Shown here one piece after another: positions 17,777-26,674 of a DNA stretch of 51,028 nucleotides. Origin of the DNA: GCA-2687025 sp964473525. Lineage in GTDB: Bacteria > Poribacteria > WGA-4E > GCA-2687025. Under the pieces are notes generated by a model. It did not search any database, was not told the DNA's origin, and saw only the letters and a list, made by a program, of their open reading frames with translations. A program made the position numbers and the translations under genes. Numbering within the stretch: position 1 is the first letter of the stretch; every line of letters starts with the position of its first letter. Where the stretch lies: contig CAYYPK010000044.1 of NCBI GenBank assembly GCA_964473525.1, forward strand, positions 1 through 51,028. Reading direction: 5' to 3'.

Positions 17777-20700
17777 GTGTTTACCAGGTCTAGGACGCGG
17801 CGCCGATCGGCAGGCACGATATGGATCGCGACACTGGTTCTCAGCCTTGTCGCGTACGCGTCTCTTCACGCCCAGAGCCCGCTACCGAGCGCTTCTGGGT
17901 CTCCCGTGCTGCTCGAGTCCACCACGCGACGCCATGTAGTCTTCGCGCTCGATCAGTCGGAGGCGATGGACAGGGTCGACCCCAGGGGTGTGCGCGTCCA
18001 GGGCATCGAGAAGCTGATGCGCGGCCTGAACGCCTCGGACGAGGTCGGTCTCGTGCTCTTCGATGAGACCGCCCGGATCGCTGTCCCGCTGACCGCGGCG
18101 ACGGACGCGAATCTGGCGATGCTTCTGAACGCCGCGAGGGCCGCCGCCGCTGGCAAGGCGTCGCCCGACCTGAACGCCGCCATGAGCACGGCGTTGGGCA
18201 TGGTCCCCCAAGGGTCGGATGGCGTTCTCCCCTCGGTTATCCTGATCTCCAGCGCGCGGTGGGCCGACGGTCTGGACGATGAGGGCATCAAAGCGGCGAC
18301 GCGGTCACTACTCCTCTCGACGTACAACTTCCCGCGTTCGAATGTCGACCTATACGCCATCAGCCTCGGACCATACTCCGACAAGGCGCAGGCGCTGACA
18401 TCGGTGATGAGGGACAACCAGAAGAAGTTCAAGGTCGAGAACGGCAACGGGCTGCCGCAGGTCTTCGGCAAGATACTCGCGCAGATTCAGGGATACACCG
18501 AGCGTCCACGTGTGGCGCGTCTGGACCCAGACGCCGAGAAGGCATCGCAGCAGGGCCTGGACGAGACTATCTCGATCGCTCCATACACGGAGATGCTCCA
18601 ACTCGACATCGTGTCCGAATCCGACGCGGCTGGCGTCATCGGATTCAGTGTCGCGCTCGAGAACCCGGATGGGGAGGTCGAGCCGCCGCAATTCCAGGGC
18701 ACTGGGAACGCGTTCTACCGTATCCACAGGCCGATGGCCGGCAAGTGGCGCTACCAGGTCATGCCTCAACGCAAGGCGAGAGTGACCCACCAGGTCATTA
18801 CCGACAACGGGCTGAAGATCTTCCATTTCTGCCCATCTGCCGTGGAGATCGGCAAGGCGGTTCCCCTCTACTTTGGGGTCGTCACTCCCGGGGGGCCGGT
18901 GAGCCAAGACAACTTCAAGATGGGCGGGTCCACGTATCATCTCGCGCGGGCAGAGGTGACGTTTACGGGACCAGACGGAGCCACCGAGGTCGTGCGAGCA
19001 GACTTGGGCGATCGGCAGTCTGACTACGCAGGGCTGTACCGAATCAAGGGCTGGCGGGCTGGCCTCGACGGAGCCTACGATGTCGATGTCGCCATATACA
19101 TGCGCCGTGATCGCGACGTGTACGGCGACCTATTCGAACTGCACAACCTCGTTCCCATCTCCATCAAGGGAGTCGCGGATCGCCGCGACCTTCCACTGGT
19201 CGCTCTCGCTTCGGTGGAACCTTCCGCAACGGACTCTCGTCCCATTCCCCTCGTCGACGCGGAAGGCAGGGCGCACGAACTGCACTTCTACGCGGAAGTG
19301 ATCGAGCCGGGAGTGGCCGAGCCGTTGCCGTACATGCTCGGACGGTCCATCCGCGCGACGGTGAAGCGCGGCTCTGGATACGTTGTGAACGCAGATACCG
19401 GCATCGCGACCCTGACAACCTCCGGCACGAACGTCCCTCGGGGGCCGTTTGTTGGTCTCGTGCCTGACACGACCGTGTCGCGGAGAGTGCAATACGGGTT
19501 CCCAACCCTCGCTACGTCGTCCCGCGACAAGATCTACTTCCAGTTGCCCGGTTACTACCAGGTAACACTGCTTGATGGCCCCACATACCGGGTCGACCCG
19601 TCTCGCGCATCGGTCGTAAAGCAAGTCGGCAACGAACCGATGAGCACGAGCGCGTTGGGGATGCTCGCCGTCGGGGCGCTGATCGCGATGTTTGGCGCAG
19701 CGCTGTATCTGCTCATTGAGTGGGGCAAGCTCGACCTCGCCCCGCGAGGGGGCGACGAACTGCCGGACGACGTGCTCATCGAAGAGGAAGCAACGTTCAA
19801 CACGTTCACGGATGTCTTCGACGAGAACCTGTTTGACATGCCGCAGAACGTCCCGTTGGAGATCGCGGTTTTCGAGCAGGGCATGCTCACGAACCACACC
19901 CGGTTCGACACGGATGAGCACGCAGAGACGTACGTTGTTAAGGTGGTGCGGGGTAGCGCCTATATCAATGGCTCTCCGGTGACCGAGGACTTCGACTTGC
20001 ACATGCGGCCGGAGGACCAGTTCCAGGTCGGCGATTTCAAAGCCGGGATCCAGGGGATCGAGAAGCCGCACTTCGTGATTCAGTTCCTCGTCGAGGACGT
20101 TGGCGAAAGCACTGTCGTCAACGTCATCACCGATACGGGCGTCAGCCGGTGGACGATCACGTCGAACGTCGAGAAGAGGGTGCCGCCACAGCCTGGCGAA
20201 TCCCTCACGTTGGACTTCTCCGAGCGCGACGAGTTGTTCATAGCCCGCGACGAAGGTCTCGACGCTGATACGCCGATGGACATCGCGCTGTACCACGAAT
20301 CCGTCGGCATTCCCCACGCCAAGCTGAGGAAGCAGACGTACCTCAACGGATCGGTGGGTTACGGGATCGAAGCCGTGCGAGGCAGCCTGTACGTCAACGA
20401 CAATCGGCTCGAGCCGGGCGAGTCCATCGAGGAATTCAGCCCGGGAGCAACGCTGAAGGTTGGTCGGTTCTCCTTCAAATACAACTGGGAGCAGGGGCCG
20501 GACGCGCAGTACCCAGTCCTGGAGTTCCTCGAAGCGCCGGATCCAATTGCGATGCCCATTGGCGACATCGACGACATCACGTCCGACGCCGTAGGCGCTA
20601 TGGGTGAGGACGAGGATGAGGAGACCGAGGGCGAGGACGAGGCGCTGGATGCCCTGTTCGCGGACGGGGATGACTCCCCGGACGATGGGGACGGCGACGA

Positions 20701-21718
20701 CGTGGGGGCCGAGGACGAGGGTGATAGCACCGCCGACGACGAGTCCAGCGTGGATGACCTCGAAGCGTTGGCCGACGATGGCGAAGACGCTGGCGATATA
20801 GAGGCGCTCATCTCCGACGCGGAGGATGTCGCGGAGTCAGACGAAGCTGACAGTCTTGACGACATGCTGGCGGCACCAGCGGAGGACGAAGCCCCGGCCG
20901 CCGAAGGAGCCGCGACGGTCCCAGACTCGGCGGACGACGACGTTGGGGAGTCCGAGGCGGAGGAGACGTCCGACCTGGACGCGCTGATAGGCGAAGGGGA
21001 AGCGCACGAAGCGGGGGACGAAGCCGCCGCGGAGACGTCCGATGAGGCGTCCGACCTGGATGCTCTGATGGATGATGAGGAAGCGTCGGACGCAGAAACG
21101 CCCGACGAGGCAGCCGAGCTCGATGCGCTGATCGGTGATGGGGACGACGAACCTGACACGCCGACCGAGGATTCCGCCGAAGCGCCGACACTGGACGCCC
21201 TTGTTGGCGAGGAGGCCTCCCCGTCCGAGGGCGCCGAAGAAGCCGCCCCGTCGCCAGAGCCGACAACCGATGTGGACCCGACGACCGGCCTCCCGACGGT
21301 CGAACGCTTTGGCGAGCAACTGCGCGAGGATTGGGCGTCGGCTGACGAGAACGACCTGCCCATGTCGATGATACTTCTGGACATCGGCCGAGCCGCCACT
21401 GATGACCCAGACGTGGCGGGAACGGCCGCGCGCCTGTTGACCGGTGAGTTCTCGGCGGCGGGCACGGTGTCGCATGCGGGCGACAATCAATTCGCGCTGC
21501 TGCTAATGAACATCGCGCTGGACGACGCGATAGAGATTGCGGGGCTGATCCAGACGGCTCTGGGTAGCGTGATGCCTGGCGCTGCCGAGAAGATCTCCGT
21601 GGGCGTCTCGGAGCGGCGTGGCAGCCGGGAGGATGATGCCGCCAGCTATCTACGGTCGCTCCGCGAAGCAATGGATGAAGGCGTTGCGGCCAGCCAGAAC
21701 TTTGTCGTCTACGGGTAG
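17777..21718 (+). CDS. Membrane VWA protein with FHA-like domains, acidic FliM-like repeats and degenerate GGDEF
   Basis: A 1313-aa protein. GTG 17777 is chosen for GGGG eight bases upstream and for the signal-like segment TIWIATLVLSLVAYASLHAQS; the longer frame from 17612 overlaps a likely promoter. Order: VWA domain (about 50-230; VVFALDQSEAMD, an incomplete MIDAS with DQSEA), beta-sandwich region (about 260-600), one membrane helix (about 625-650), two regions resembling FHA ends (SAYINGSPV..QFQVGDF and SLYVNDNRLEPGE..LKVGRF), a highly acidic linker (about 940-1150) with eight L-D-A-L-[IMVF]-type motifs, and a C-terminal domain starting DPTTGLPTVERF that is GGDEF-like, but with HAGDNQF in place of GGDEF. 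It is followed by two response-regulator genes. Role: probably a signalling hub for motility; diguanylate cyclase activity is unlikely. Confidence 0.72.
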   Translation: MFTRSRTRRRSAGTIWIATLVLSLVAYASLHAQSPLPSASGSPVLLESTTRRHVVFALDQSEAMDRVDPRGVRVQGIEKLMRGLNASDEVGLVLFDETARIAVPLTAATDANLAMLLNAARAAAAGKASPDLNAAMSTALGMVPQGSDGVLPSVILISSARWADGLDDEGIKAATRSLLLSTYNFPRSNVDLYAISLGPYSDKAQALTSVMRDNQKKFKVENGNGLPQVFGKILAQIQGYTERPRVARLDPDAEKASQQGLDETISIAPYTEMLQLDIVSESDAAGVIGFSVALENPDGEVEPPQFQGTGNAFYRIHRPMAGKWRYQVMPQRKARVTHQVITDNGLKIFHFCPSAVEIGKAVPLYFGVVTPGGPVSQDNFKMGGSTYHLARAEVTFTGPDGATEVVRADLGDRQSDYAGLYRIKGWRAGLDGAYDVDVAIYMRRDRDVYGDLFELHNLVPISIKGVADRRDLPLVALASVEPSATDSRPIPLVDAEGRAHELHFYAEVIEPGVAEPLPYMLGRSIRATVKRGSGYVVNADTGIATLTTSGTNVPRGPFVGLVPDTTVSRRVQYGFPTLATSSRDKIYFQLPGYYQVTLLDGPTYRVDPSRASVVKQVGNEPMSTSALGMLAVGALIAMFGAALYLLIEWGKLDLAPRGGDELPDDVLIEEEATFNTFTDVFDENLFDMPQNVPLEIAVFEQGMLTNHTRFDTDEHAETYVVKVVRGSAYINGSPVTEDFDLHMRPEDQFQVGDFKAGIQGIEKPHFVIQFLVEDVGESTVVNVITDTGVSRWTITSNVEKRVPPQPGESLTLDFSERDELFIARDEGLDADTPMDIALYHESVGIPHAKLRKQTYLNGSVGYGIEAVRGSLYVNDNRLEPGESIEEFSPGATLKVGRFSFKYNWEQGPDAQYPVLEFLEAPDPIAMPIGDIDDITSDAVGAMGEDEDEETEGEDEALDALFADGDDSPDDGDGDDVGAEDEGDSTADDESSVDDLEALADDGEDAGDIEALISDAEDVAESDEADSLDDMLAAPAEDEAPAAEGAATVPDSADDDVGESEAEETSDLDALIGEGEAHEAGDEAAAETSDEASDLDALMDDEEASDAETPDEAAELDALIGDGDDEPDTPTEDSAEAPTLDALVGEEASPSEGAEEAAPSPEPTTDVDPTTGLPTVERFGEQLREDWASADENDLPMSMILLDIGRAATDDPDVAGTAARLLTGEFSAAGTVSHAGDNQFALLLMNIALDDAIEIAGLIQTALGSVMPGAAEKISVGVSERRGSREDDAASYLRSLREAMDEGVAASQNFVVYG
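20639..21217 (+). repeat. Eight acidic LDAL-type motifs inside the VWA/GGDEF-like protein
   Basis: Coded motifs with positions: EALDALFADGDD (20639), VDDLEALADDGED (20750), DIEALISDAED (20795), ADSLDDMLA (20846), SDLDALIGEGE (20969), SDLDALMDDEE (21050), AELDALIGDGDD (21113), PTLDALVGEEA (21191 core, unit from 21182). Spacing varies from 45 to 123 bases with acidic, Ala-rich filler. The core resembles the FliM N-terminal CheY-binding peptide (AEIDALL). The resemblance is mine by eye. Confidence 0.7.
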
Positions 21719-21747
21719 CATTCCCGACAGACTGTGAGGGGACATGA

Positions 21748-22695
21748 ATGCGATCTTTCGACTCGACCGCGGACTCGACAGCGGGCGCAGTAATCCTGGC
21801 GGTGGACGACGACCACCACAACCTGTTTATGCTCCAGCGGCGGCTCGAGGGACACAACTACCGCGTATTCACCGCATCGTCGGGTAAGAGCGCGTTGGAC
21901 CTAGCGGCAGAGCATAACCCTGATCTCATCCTGCTTGATATCACGATGCCCGAGATGGACGGCTTTGCCGTCAAGGAGGCGCTGAACGAGGACGATCGCC
22001 TCAGCGGCATCCCTGTCATCTTCTTGTCAGACCGGGTGCAGGTAGAGTTCAAGGTGCGCGCGTATGGGTTGGGCGGCCAGGACTTCATCTCGAAGCCGTT
22101 CCACCCGGAAGAGCTGCTGGCGAGGATGCAGGTCGGGCTACGCCATCACATGCGCGCCCGCATGTACGAAAACGAGATTGCTAACCTCGAAGAGACGATG
22201 CGCACAGGTGGCGTTCAGGGCGCCGACGAGGAAGAGGCCCTGGAGCGACTCACCCGCGCGATGCAGATGGCCGAGAGCCGCAGCGACCCAATCTCCGTAC
22301 TGGACATGAAGATCCTCGGTCTCGCCGAGATGAACAACGCCCCGCTGACCCGCGTTATCCTCATGGAGACCAGCGAGGTCTTGCACGAGATGGTGAACAA
22401 CGCGACCGACACCGTGCTGGCATACCGCGAGCAGGGCGAGTTCCTACTTCTTGCCGTTGGCACTTCCGCCAAGCGGGCGCAGATCCTCGCGGAGGGGGTC
22501 AAGAGCAGCATTATGGTGCGCGCCTTCGCGGATCCCTCCGCGGAAGACCAGCTCCACGTGAGCATCGGCATTGCTGCGTGGGAGCCTGGGCAGGACTACA
22601 CGCCGGAAGAGATCCTCGGGGGCGCCAGCGAGGCCATGGAATCCGCGGCCTCAGCCGGTGGCAGCCGCACCGTTGTGAAGCGCCTCGAAGAATAA
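21748..22695 (+). CDS. Receiver-domain response regulator with degenerate GGDEF output
   Basis: 315 aa, cytoplasmic. ATG 21748 follows GTGAGGGGACATGA, a strong ribosome-binding site. Residues 14-130 form a CheY-like receiver: acidic pair D20/D21, phosphoacceptor D64 in LILLDITMPEMDG, S94, and K116 in SKPF. A coiled stretch (about 140-180) leads to a GGDEF-fold domain (about 185-315), in which the signature is YREQGEFLLL and the catalytic glycines are missing; the end (HVSIGIAAW, then ASEAMESAASAGGSRTV) keeps the family pattern. It is therefore probably not a cyclase. It lies 29 bases after the VWA gene and 34 before the NtrC-type gene, so likely one operon. Confidence 0.88.
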   Translation: MRSFDSTADSTAGAVILAVDDDHHNLFMLQRRLEGHNYRVFTASSGKSALDLAAEHNPDLILLDITMPEMDGFAVKEALNEDDRLSGIPVIFLSDRVQVEFKVRAYGLGGQDFISKPFHPEELLARMQVGLRHHMRARMYENEIANLEETMRTGGVQGADEEEALERLTRAMQMAESRSDPISVLDMKILGLAEMNNAPLTRVILMETSEVLHEMVNNATDTVLAYREQGEFLLLAVGTSAKRAQILAEGVKSSIMVRAFADPSAEDQLHVSIGIAAWEPGQDYTPEEILGGASEAMESAASAGGSRTVVKRLEE

Positions 22696-22729
22696 CGGAG
22701 TTCGTGGCGGCGCCTATCGCGAGGGAATC

Positions 22730-24061
22730 GTGGCGAAGATACTTCTAGTCGACGATGACCCGGATTTTCGCGCCGCGTTGGCCGCGCGCCTGGCTCAGAA
22801 GGGCTTGGATGTCGATGCGGCCGAGAGCGGCGCCGTAGCCCTGGAGCGCCTGCGTGATCGGGCATACGCCCTGGTCATCTCCGATGTCCGCATGCCCGAG
22901 ATGGATGGCATTGAACTGCTGCGTAGAGTGAAGGAGGACCGGCCACAGACGCCGGTTCTGATGCTCACGGCCTTCCGCGACGTGGATGACGCGGTCGAGG
23001 CGATGAAGCTCGGCGCGAACGACTACCTGATAAAGCCCGTTGACGGCGATGTCCTGTACACGAAGATCAGCCAGATTCTGCCCGAATTCGGCGAGAAGCC
23101 CTCTGGATTCGAGAGCATCATCACGTGCGACCCTGGCATGGTGAAGCACCTCGAAATGTTGGACATGGTGGCGCAGTCCAACGCGTCCGTGTTGCTCTCT
23201 GGGGAGAGCGGAACGGGCAAAGAGGTGTTTGCCCGAGCCATTCACGAGCGGAGCCCGCGCGCTGACTCCCCGTTCGTGGCAGTCAACTGCGCCGGCCTGC
23301 CGGAGGGCCTGCTACAGAGCGAACTCTTCGGGCACGAGAAGGGGTCGTTCACGGGGGCGACAACGCAGCACAAGGGAAAGTTCGAACAGGCGAACGGTGG
23401 CACGCTCCTCCTGGACGAAATCACCGAGATGCCGTTGGAGCTTCAAGCCAAGCTGCTGCGCGCGGTTCAGGAGCGCGAGGTCGATCGCCTCGGTGGCAAG
23501 CGCCCGATAAAGGTGGACGTGCGCGTCATCGCAACCACAAATCGCGACATGCAACAGCATGTGCGGGACGGCGGCTTCCGCGAGGATCTGTTCTACCGGC
23601 TGTGCGTTGTGCCGATTACGTTGCCGCCTCTGCGGGAACGCAGGGCGGACATCCTGCTGTTGGCGCGGCACTTCCTCGCGGAGTTCTGCGAGCAGAACGA
23701 CAAGAGTATATCGGACTTTACGGACGCAGCGGCGGCATGGCTAGAAAGTCAGCCATATGTTGGCAACGTCCGAGAGCTACGCAACGTCGTCGAACGCGCT
23801 GTGGTGCTCTGCAAGGGGAGCCGCGTTGAGTCGTACGAGCTGAACCCAGAGCTCTGGGTCACCCCCGAGGAGGATGGCGCGGCCCCAGACCACGCAGGGG
23901 GTCTGGATGTGCGCGTGGGCATGACCGCGCACGAGGTAGAGAAGCGCCTGATCTTGAAGACGCTCGAAGAATGCGGTGGCAACAAGAGCCGCGCGGCGGA
24001 GATCCTCGGCATCACGCCCCGCACGATCAGGAACAAGCTACGAGAATACGGGTTGATGTAG
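22730..24061 (+). CDS. NtrC-family sigma-54-dependent response regulator (FlrC/FleR-like)
   Basis: 443 aa starting at GTG. Receiver domain 1-115 (D8-D10, phosphoacceptor D52 in LVISDVRMPEMDG, K102 in IKPVDG). AAA+ domain about 135-370: Walker A GESGTGKE (158-165), the sigma-54 contact loop GSFTGA (205-210; the usual form is GAFTGA), Walker B TLLLDE (225-230), and the arginine-finger region FREDLFYRL. The C-terminus is a Fis-type helix-turn-helix (SRAAEILGITPRTIRNKLREYG). Such regulators switch on class III flagellar genes in polar flagellates. The flagellar setting supports that role, but I found no clear sigma-54 promoter (TGGCAC-N5-TTGC) in the window. Confidence 0.92.
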   Translation: MAKILLVDDDPDFRAALAARLAQKGLDVDAAESGAVALERLRDRAYALVISDVRMPEMDGIELLRRVKEDRPQTPVLMLTAFRDVDDAVEAMKLGANDYLIKPVDGDVLYTKISQILPEFGEKPSGFESIITCDPGMVKHLEMLDMVAQSNASVLLSGESGTGKEVFARAIHERSPRADSPFVAVNCAGLPEGLLQSELFGHEKGSFTGATTQHKGKFEQANGGTLLLDEITEMPLELQAKLLRAVQEREVDRLGGKRPIKVDVRVIATTNRDMQQHVRDGGFREDLFYRLCVVPITLPPLRERRADILLLARHFLAEFCEQNDKSISDFTDAAAAWLESQPYVGNVRELRNVVERAVVLCKGSRVESYELNPELWVTPEEDGAAPDHAGGLDVRVGMTAHEVEKRLILKTLEECGGNKSRAAEILGITPRTIRNKLREYGLM

Positions 24062-24116
24062 GTCCAGACCCATGCCCGCCCGTACGCCTTTCCCTTGCCT
24101 CTCGTCTACACGACCT

Positions 24117-24749
24117 ATGCGCCACGCTACCGTGTCCCTCTGGCTCGCCCTGGTAATCGGCGCCGGTCTATCGCTAACGGGATGCGACCGCACGCCTTCG
24201 GTCCATGGGGTGGCGCCAACGGAGATTCCCGAGACGGGTGGCGTCGAGGTGACTGTGCGCGGCGAGCGGTTTGGGTCGCGCACCCGCGTTACCGTGAATG
24301 GGTCCGTGCTGCCGGATACGACCGTCGTCGACAAGACGACGCTCCGTGTGGTTCTTCCGCCCGCCGCGCCTGGGCCTGCGAGGGTGGGCGCGGTGACGCT
24401 CCCCGATGTCCCGTCGCCCACAACCGTCGAGGTCACGTATGTCGACGTGACGCCGCCGAGGGTCATGGGTTGGCAGCCAGCCGGGGCGCTGCCGCCCGAC
24501 GCAACCACGGACCGCATCCTTGTGACCTTCTCGGAGCCCGTCACTGCGGCGTCGCTTGAGCTGCACGACGACCAGGGCGCGGCCGTCCCGGGAACGGTGT
24601 CCCACTCAGGGACGGTGGTCGCGTTCGCGCCGTCCGAGGCGCTGAGTCCAGGTCGTGGCTACGTGGTGTCGGTCCACGGCGTGCAGGACGCCAGAGGAAA
24701 CAGCGCGCCCGCCGAACGATTGCGCTTCTCCATCGGGATGTCGGACTAG
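24117..24749 (+). CDS. TIG/IPT plus Ig-like lipoprotein
   Basis: A 210-aa predicted lipoprotein. Starting at ATG 24117 gives a proper lipoprotein signal (SLWLALVIGAGLSLTGC, lipobox LTGC). The frame is also open to an ATG at 24072. Neither start has a clear ribosome-binding site. Residues about 27-115 resemble an IPT/TIG domain (VHGVAPTEIPETGGVEVTVRG, FGSRTRVTVNG, TLRVVLPP), followed by a Big_5-like Ig domain (ILVTFSEPVTAASLEL, VVAFAPSEALSPGRGYVVSV). Function unknown; an envelope adhesin or scaffold is plausible. It ends convergently, 28 bases from the glycosylation operon on the other strand. Confidence 0.78.
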   Translation: MRHATVSLWLALVIGAGLSLTGCDRTPSVHGVAPTEIPETGGVEVTVRGERFGSRTRVTVNGSVLPDTTVVDKTTLRVVLPPAAPGPARVGAVTLPDVPSPTTVEVTYVDVTPPRVMGWQPAGALPPDATTDRILVTFSEPVTAASLELHDDQGAAVPGTVSHSGTVVAFAPSEALSPGRGYVVSVHGVQDARGNSAPAERLRFSIGMSD

Positions 24750-24777
24750 CCGGCGAAGGCCTCTCCATCACTTCACG

Positions 24778-25533
24778 CTAGGGCGTGGCTGGCAGATGCA
24801 GGAGGCACAGCGTTGTTCCGCGTATCCGGCGGATGGGGCAGGCGCGCGCGAGCTCGTTGAGATACCGAACCACCGCAGGGACCGTTCCGTAGTCGTGCCA
24901 CACGATAAGCGCGCCGGGCGGCTCCGATCGGTCGATGTGTTGCAGCATCTTCTCCGTGTCGTTCCGCACGTAGAAGTCGGAATGCGCGCCGTCAACAAGG
25001 CACGCCTGGAACGAGATACCGGAAAAGTCGAAGGTCGCGGAGTCGCCGTGGAGCATGACCACGTTGGGCGACTCGACACACTTCATTGCGAGTTCCTCGC
25101 GGGCGCGGACGACGACGATGTCCATCCCAACGTCGTGGGTCGGCGATACCCCGGGCGGTAGGTCCAGCGTGTACACGACGCTCTTGGGATTGTTGACAGC
25201 GACGTTGGCGGCGGTGCGACCGTCGTACGTGCCGATCTCGACGAAGCCATCGCGCACGTAGGGCTTTACGACGGCGTTCAGGCACAGAAGCTCGTAGTGC
25301 GTCAGGTTGCCGTCGCCTCTGTCCCAATGTACGGCGTGAACGGGGTCAGCCATGTCGACGAGCGCGCCTATGTCGACCTCGTCGATGTGCTGTGAAGCGA
25401 CCGCGTCTACGTACCGCTCGAACAGATACGCCTTGAGGTTCGAGTAGCGCACCTGGGTCAGCGCAACTGCGACCTTACCGACATAACCGAGGGCGATGCG
25501 TACGCGGCTCAAGCAGCGGGCCCCGACGTGCAA
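24778..25533 (-). CDS. Class I SAM-dependent methyltransferase (Methyltransf_24-like)
   Basis: 251 aa, likely TTG start 25 bases inside the upstream glycosyltransferase gene, behind AAGGG. The SAM-binding motif is GFVEIGTYDGRTAANVA, with VVYTLDLPP as the second acidic strand, VVMLHGDSATFDF, and the post-motif LVDGAHSDFYVRND with WHDYG. This pattern matches the methyltransferase family often found in polysaccharide and cephalosporin-hydroxylase-like clusters. As the last gene of the glycosylation operon it most likely methylates a sugar of the transferred glycan; this is inferred from context. Confidence 0.82.
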   Translation of the reverse strand: MHVGARCLSRVRIALGYVGKVAVALTQVRYSNLKAYLFERYVDAVASQHIDEVDIGALVDMADPVHAVHWDRGDGNLTHYELLCLNAVVKPYVRDGFVEIGTYDGRTAANVAVNNPKSVVYTLDLPPGVSPTHDVGMDIVVVRAREELAMKCVESPNVVMLHGDSATFDFSGISFQACLVDGAHSDFYVRNDTEKMLQHIDRSEPPGALIVWHDYGTVPAVVRYLNELARACPIRRIRGTTLCLLHLPATP

Positions 25534-26660
25534 ACCACGCCCTTCACCGCAGCGTCACAGAACGCCGTGTATCGTGCTATCGTCTCTGGCCAGGAGAATC
25601 TCTGCGCGAACTCGACGCCCGCCGCGCCCATCTCAGATCGCAGACACCCGTCCGCCAGCAACTCGCATATTCGATCGGCGAACTCCTCGGCCGTGCTGCA
25701 CGCGTACCCGTTGCCGTGCGTGACGAGGTCGCGCGCCGCGCTTGTGGGAGAGTCTAGCACTAGGACGGGTAGCCCGCAGGCGTTGGCTTCGATGACAACG
25801 ATCCCGAATCCCTCTCGTTGCGAGGGCAGTACGAGCAGGAGTGATGCACGCATCAACGAATACACATCGTCGACCGACCCGAGGAAGGAGACACGATCGT
25901 CGAGGGCGAGTTCCGAGCACAGCGTTCTCAAGCGTACCTTGTCGGGACCGTCACCGACGATCCCGCACATGATCCCCGGCCGCTGACGCTCAATGATGGC
26001 CATAGTGCGAAGTAAGACATCGGCGCCTTTGTGCGGCACAAGCCGTCCGACGAACAGCACGTCGTAGGTGGCCCGACGTGACGCTTCCTCGTTGTCAACC
26101 CTAGGAAGTTCCATGCCTATAGGCATCAGGTCAGCAGGCACACCGTAGAGCCGCTGCATATCCCTCTGCACCATCTCGGAGACGGCGAGGTGGTGGCATG
26201 TAAGGCATGTAGTGAGGTATTCGACCAGCTGTCCGACGCGACCTTTCCACCCAAGGTACTCCCGCCAATACGGGCCCCACACCTCGTGCCAGGTGATCAC
26301 CAAGGGGATTCCGTGGAGCTTGCAGTAGAGGAAGCACGCGAAGCATGGGAAATATGGGATGTTCTGGCACTCGACGACATCAAGCCGTTCGCGCATGAGC
26401 ACAAAGAAGAGACGCAGACTGAAGTACAGTGCTGGGGCCACACGCCTCTTACCGTTCCTGTCGTGAAGACGCATCTCGCGGCAAACGCCTTGCGTACGCA
26501 CGGCGTTGCCGCTCCCATCGGGTACTTCGCCGTCGTACCGCATTGAGAACATGACGATCTCATGCTGACGCGAAAGGTGAAGCGCGAAGTCAGACAGACG
26601 CTTCTCTACCCCACCCTTGCTTTGAGGGTATAGGCAGTCATAGACGATACCTATGCGCAT
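25509..26660 (-). CDS. GT4-family glycosyltransferase
   Basis: 383 aa. The ATG at 26660 has a strong GGAGG ten bases upstream and gives the expected Rossmann start RIGIVYDCLYPQSKGGVEKRL with the GG loop. C-terminal GT-B half: VLFVGRLVPHKGADVLL, CGIVGDGPDKVRLR, VSFLGSVDDVYSLMRAS, and the nucleotide-sugar EX7E motif in SQREGFGIVVIEANACGLPVL. It would add a sugar to a lipid-linked glycan on the cytoplasmic face. It starts 14 bases after the GT2 gene stop. Confidence 0.92.
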   Translation of the reverse strand: MRIGIVYDCLYPQSKGGVEKRLSDFALHLSRQHEIVMFSMRYDGEVPDGSGNAVRTQGVCREMRLHDRNGKRRVAPALYFSLRLFFVLMRERLDVVECQNIPYFPCFACFLYCKLHGIPLVITWHEVWGPYWREYLGWKGRVGQLVEYLTTCLTCHHLAVSEMVQRDMQRLYGVPADLMPIGMELPRVDNEEASRRATYDVLFVGRLVPHKGADVLLRTMAIIERQRPGIMCGIVGDGPDKVRLRTLCSELALDDRVSFLGSVDDVYSLMRASLLLVLPSQREGFGIVVIEANACGLPVLVLDSPTSAARDLVTHGNGYACSTAEEFADRICELLADGCLRSEMGAAGVEFAQRFSWPETIARYTAFCDAAVKGVVCTSGPAA

Positions 26661-26674
26661 CGCGGCGTCGCCTC

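Noticed and set aside
19130..20317. A 395-codon minus-strand open frame
   Set aside because: It lies wholly inside the VWA gene, is Arg/Val-rich as expected of antisense frames in high-GC coding DNA, and has no ribosome-binding site.
20359..21486. A 375-codon minus-strand open frame, Ser/Ala-rich
   Set aside because: It is the mirror of the acidic GAC/GAG repeat region on the plus strand; composition follows from that and it has no start signal or family match.
16442..24116. Sigma-54 promoters for the flagellar and regulatory genes
   Set aside because: I looked for TGGCAC with TTGC 5 bases on. TGGCAC occurs at about 17680 but without the -12 element, so no call is made.
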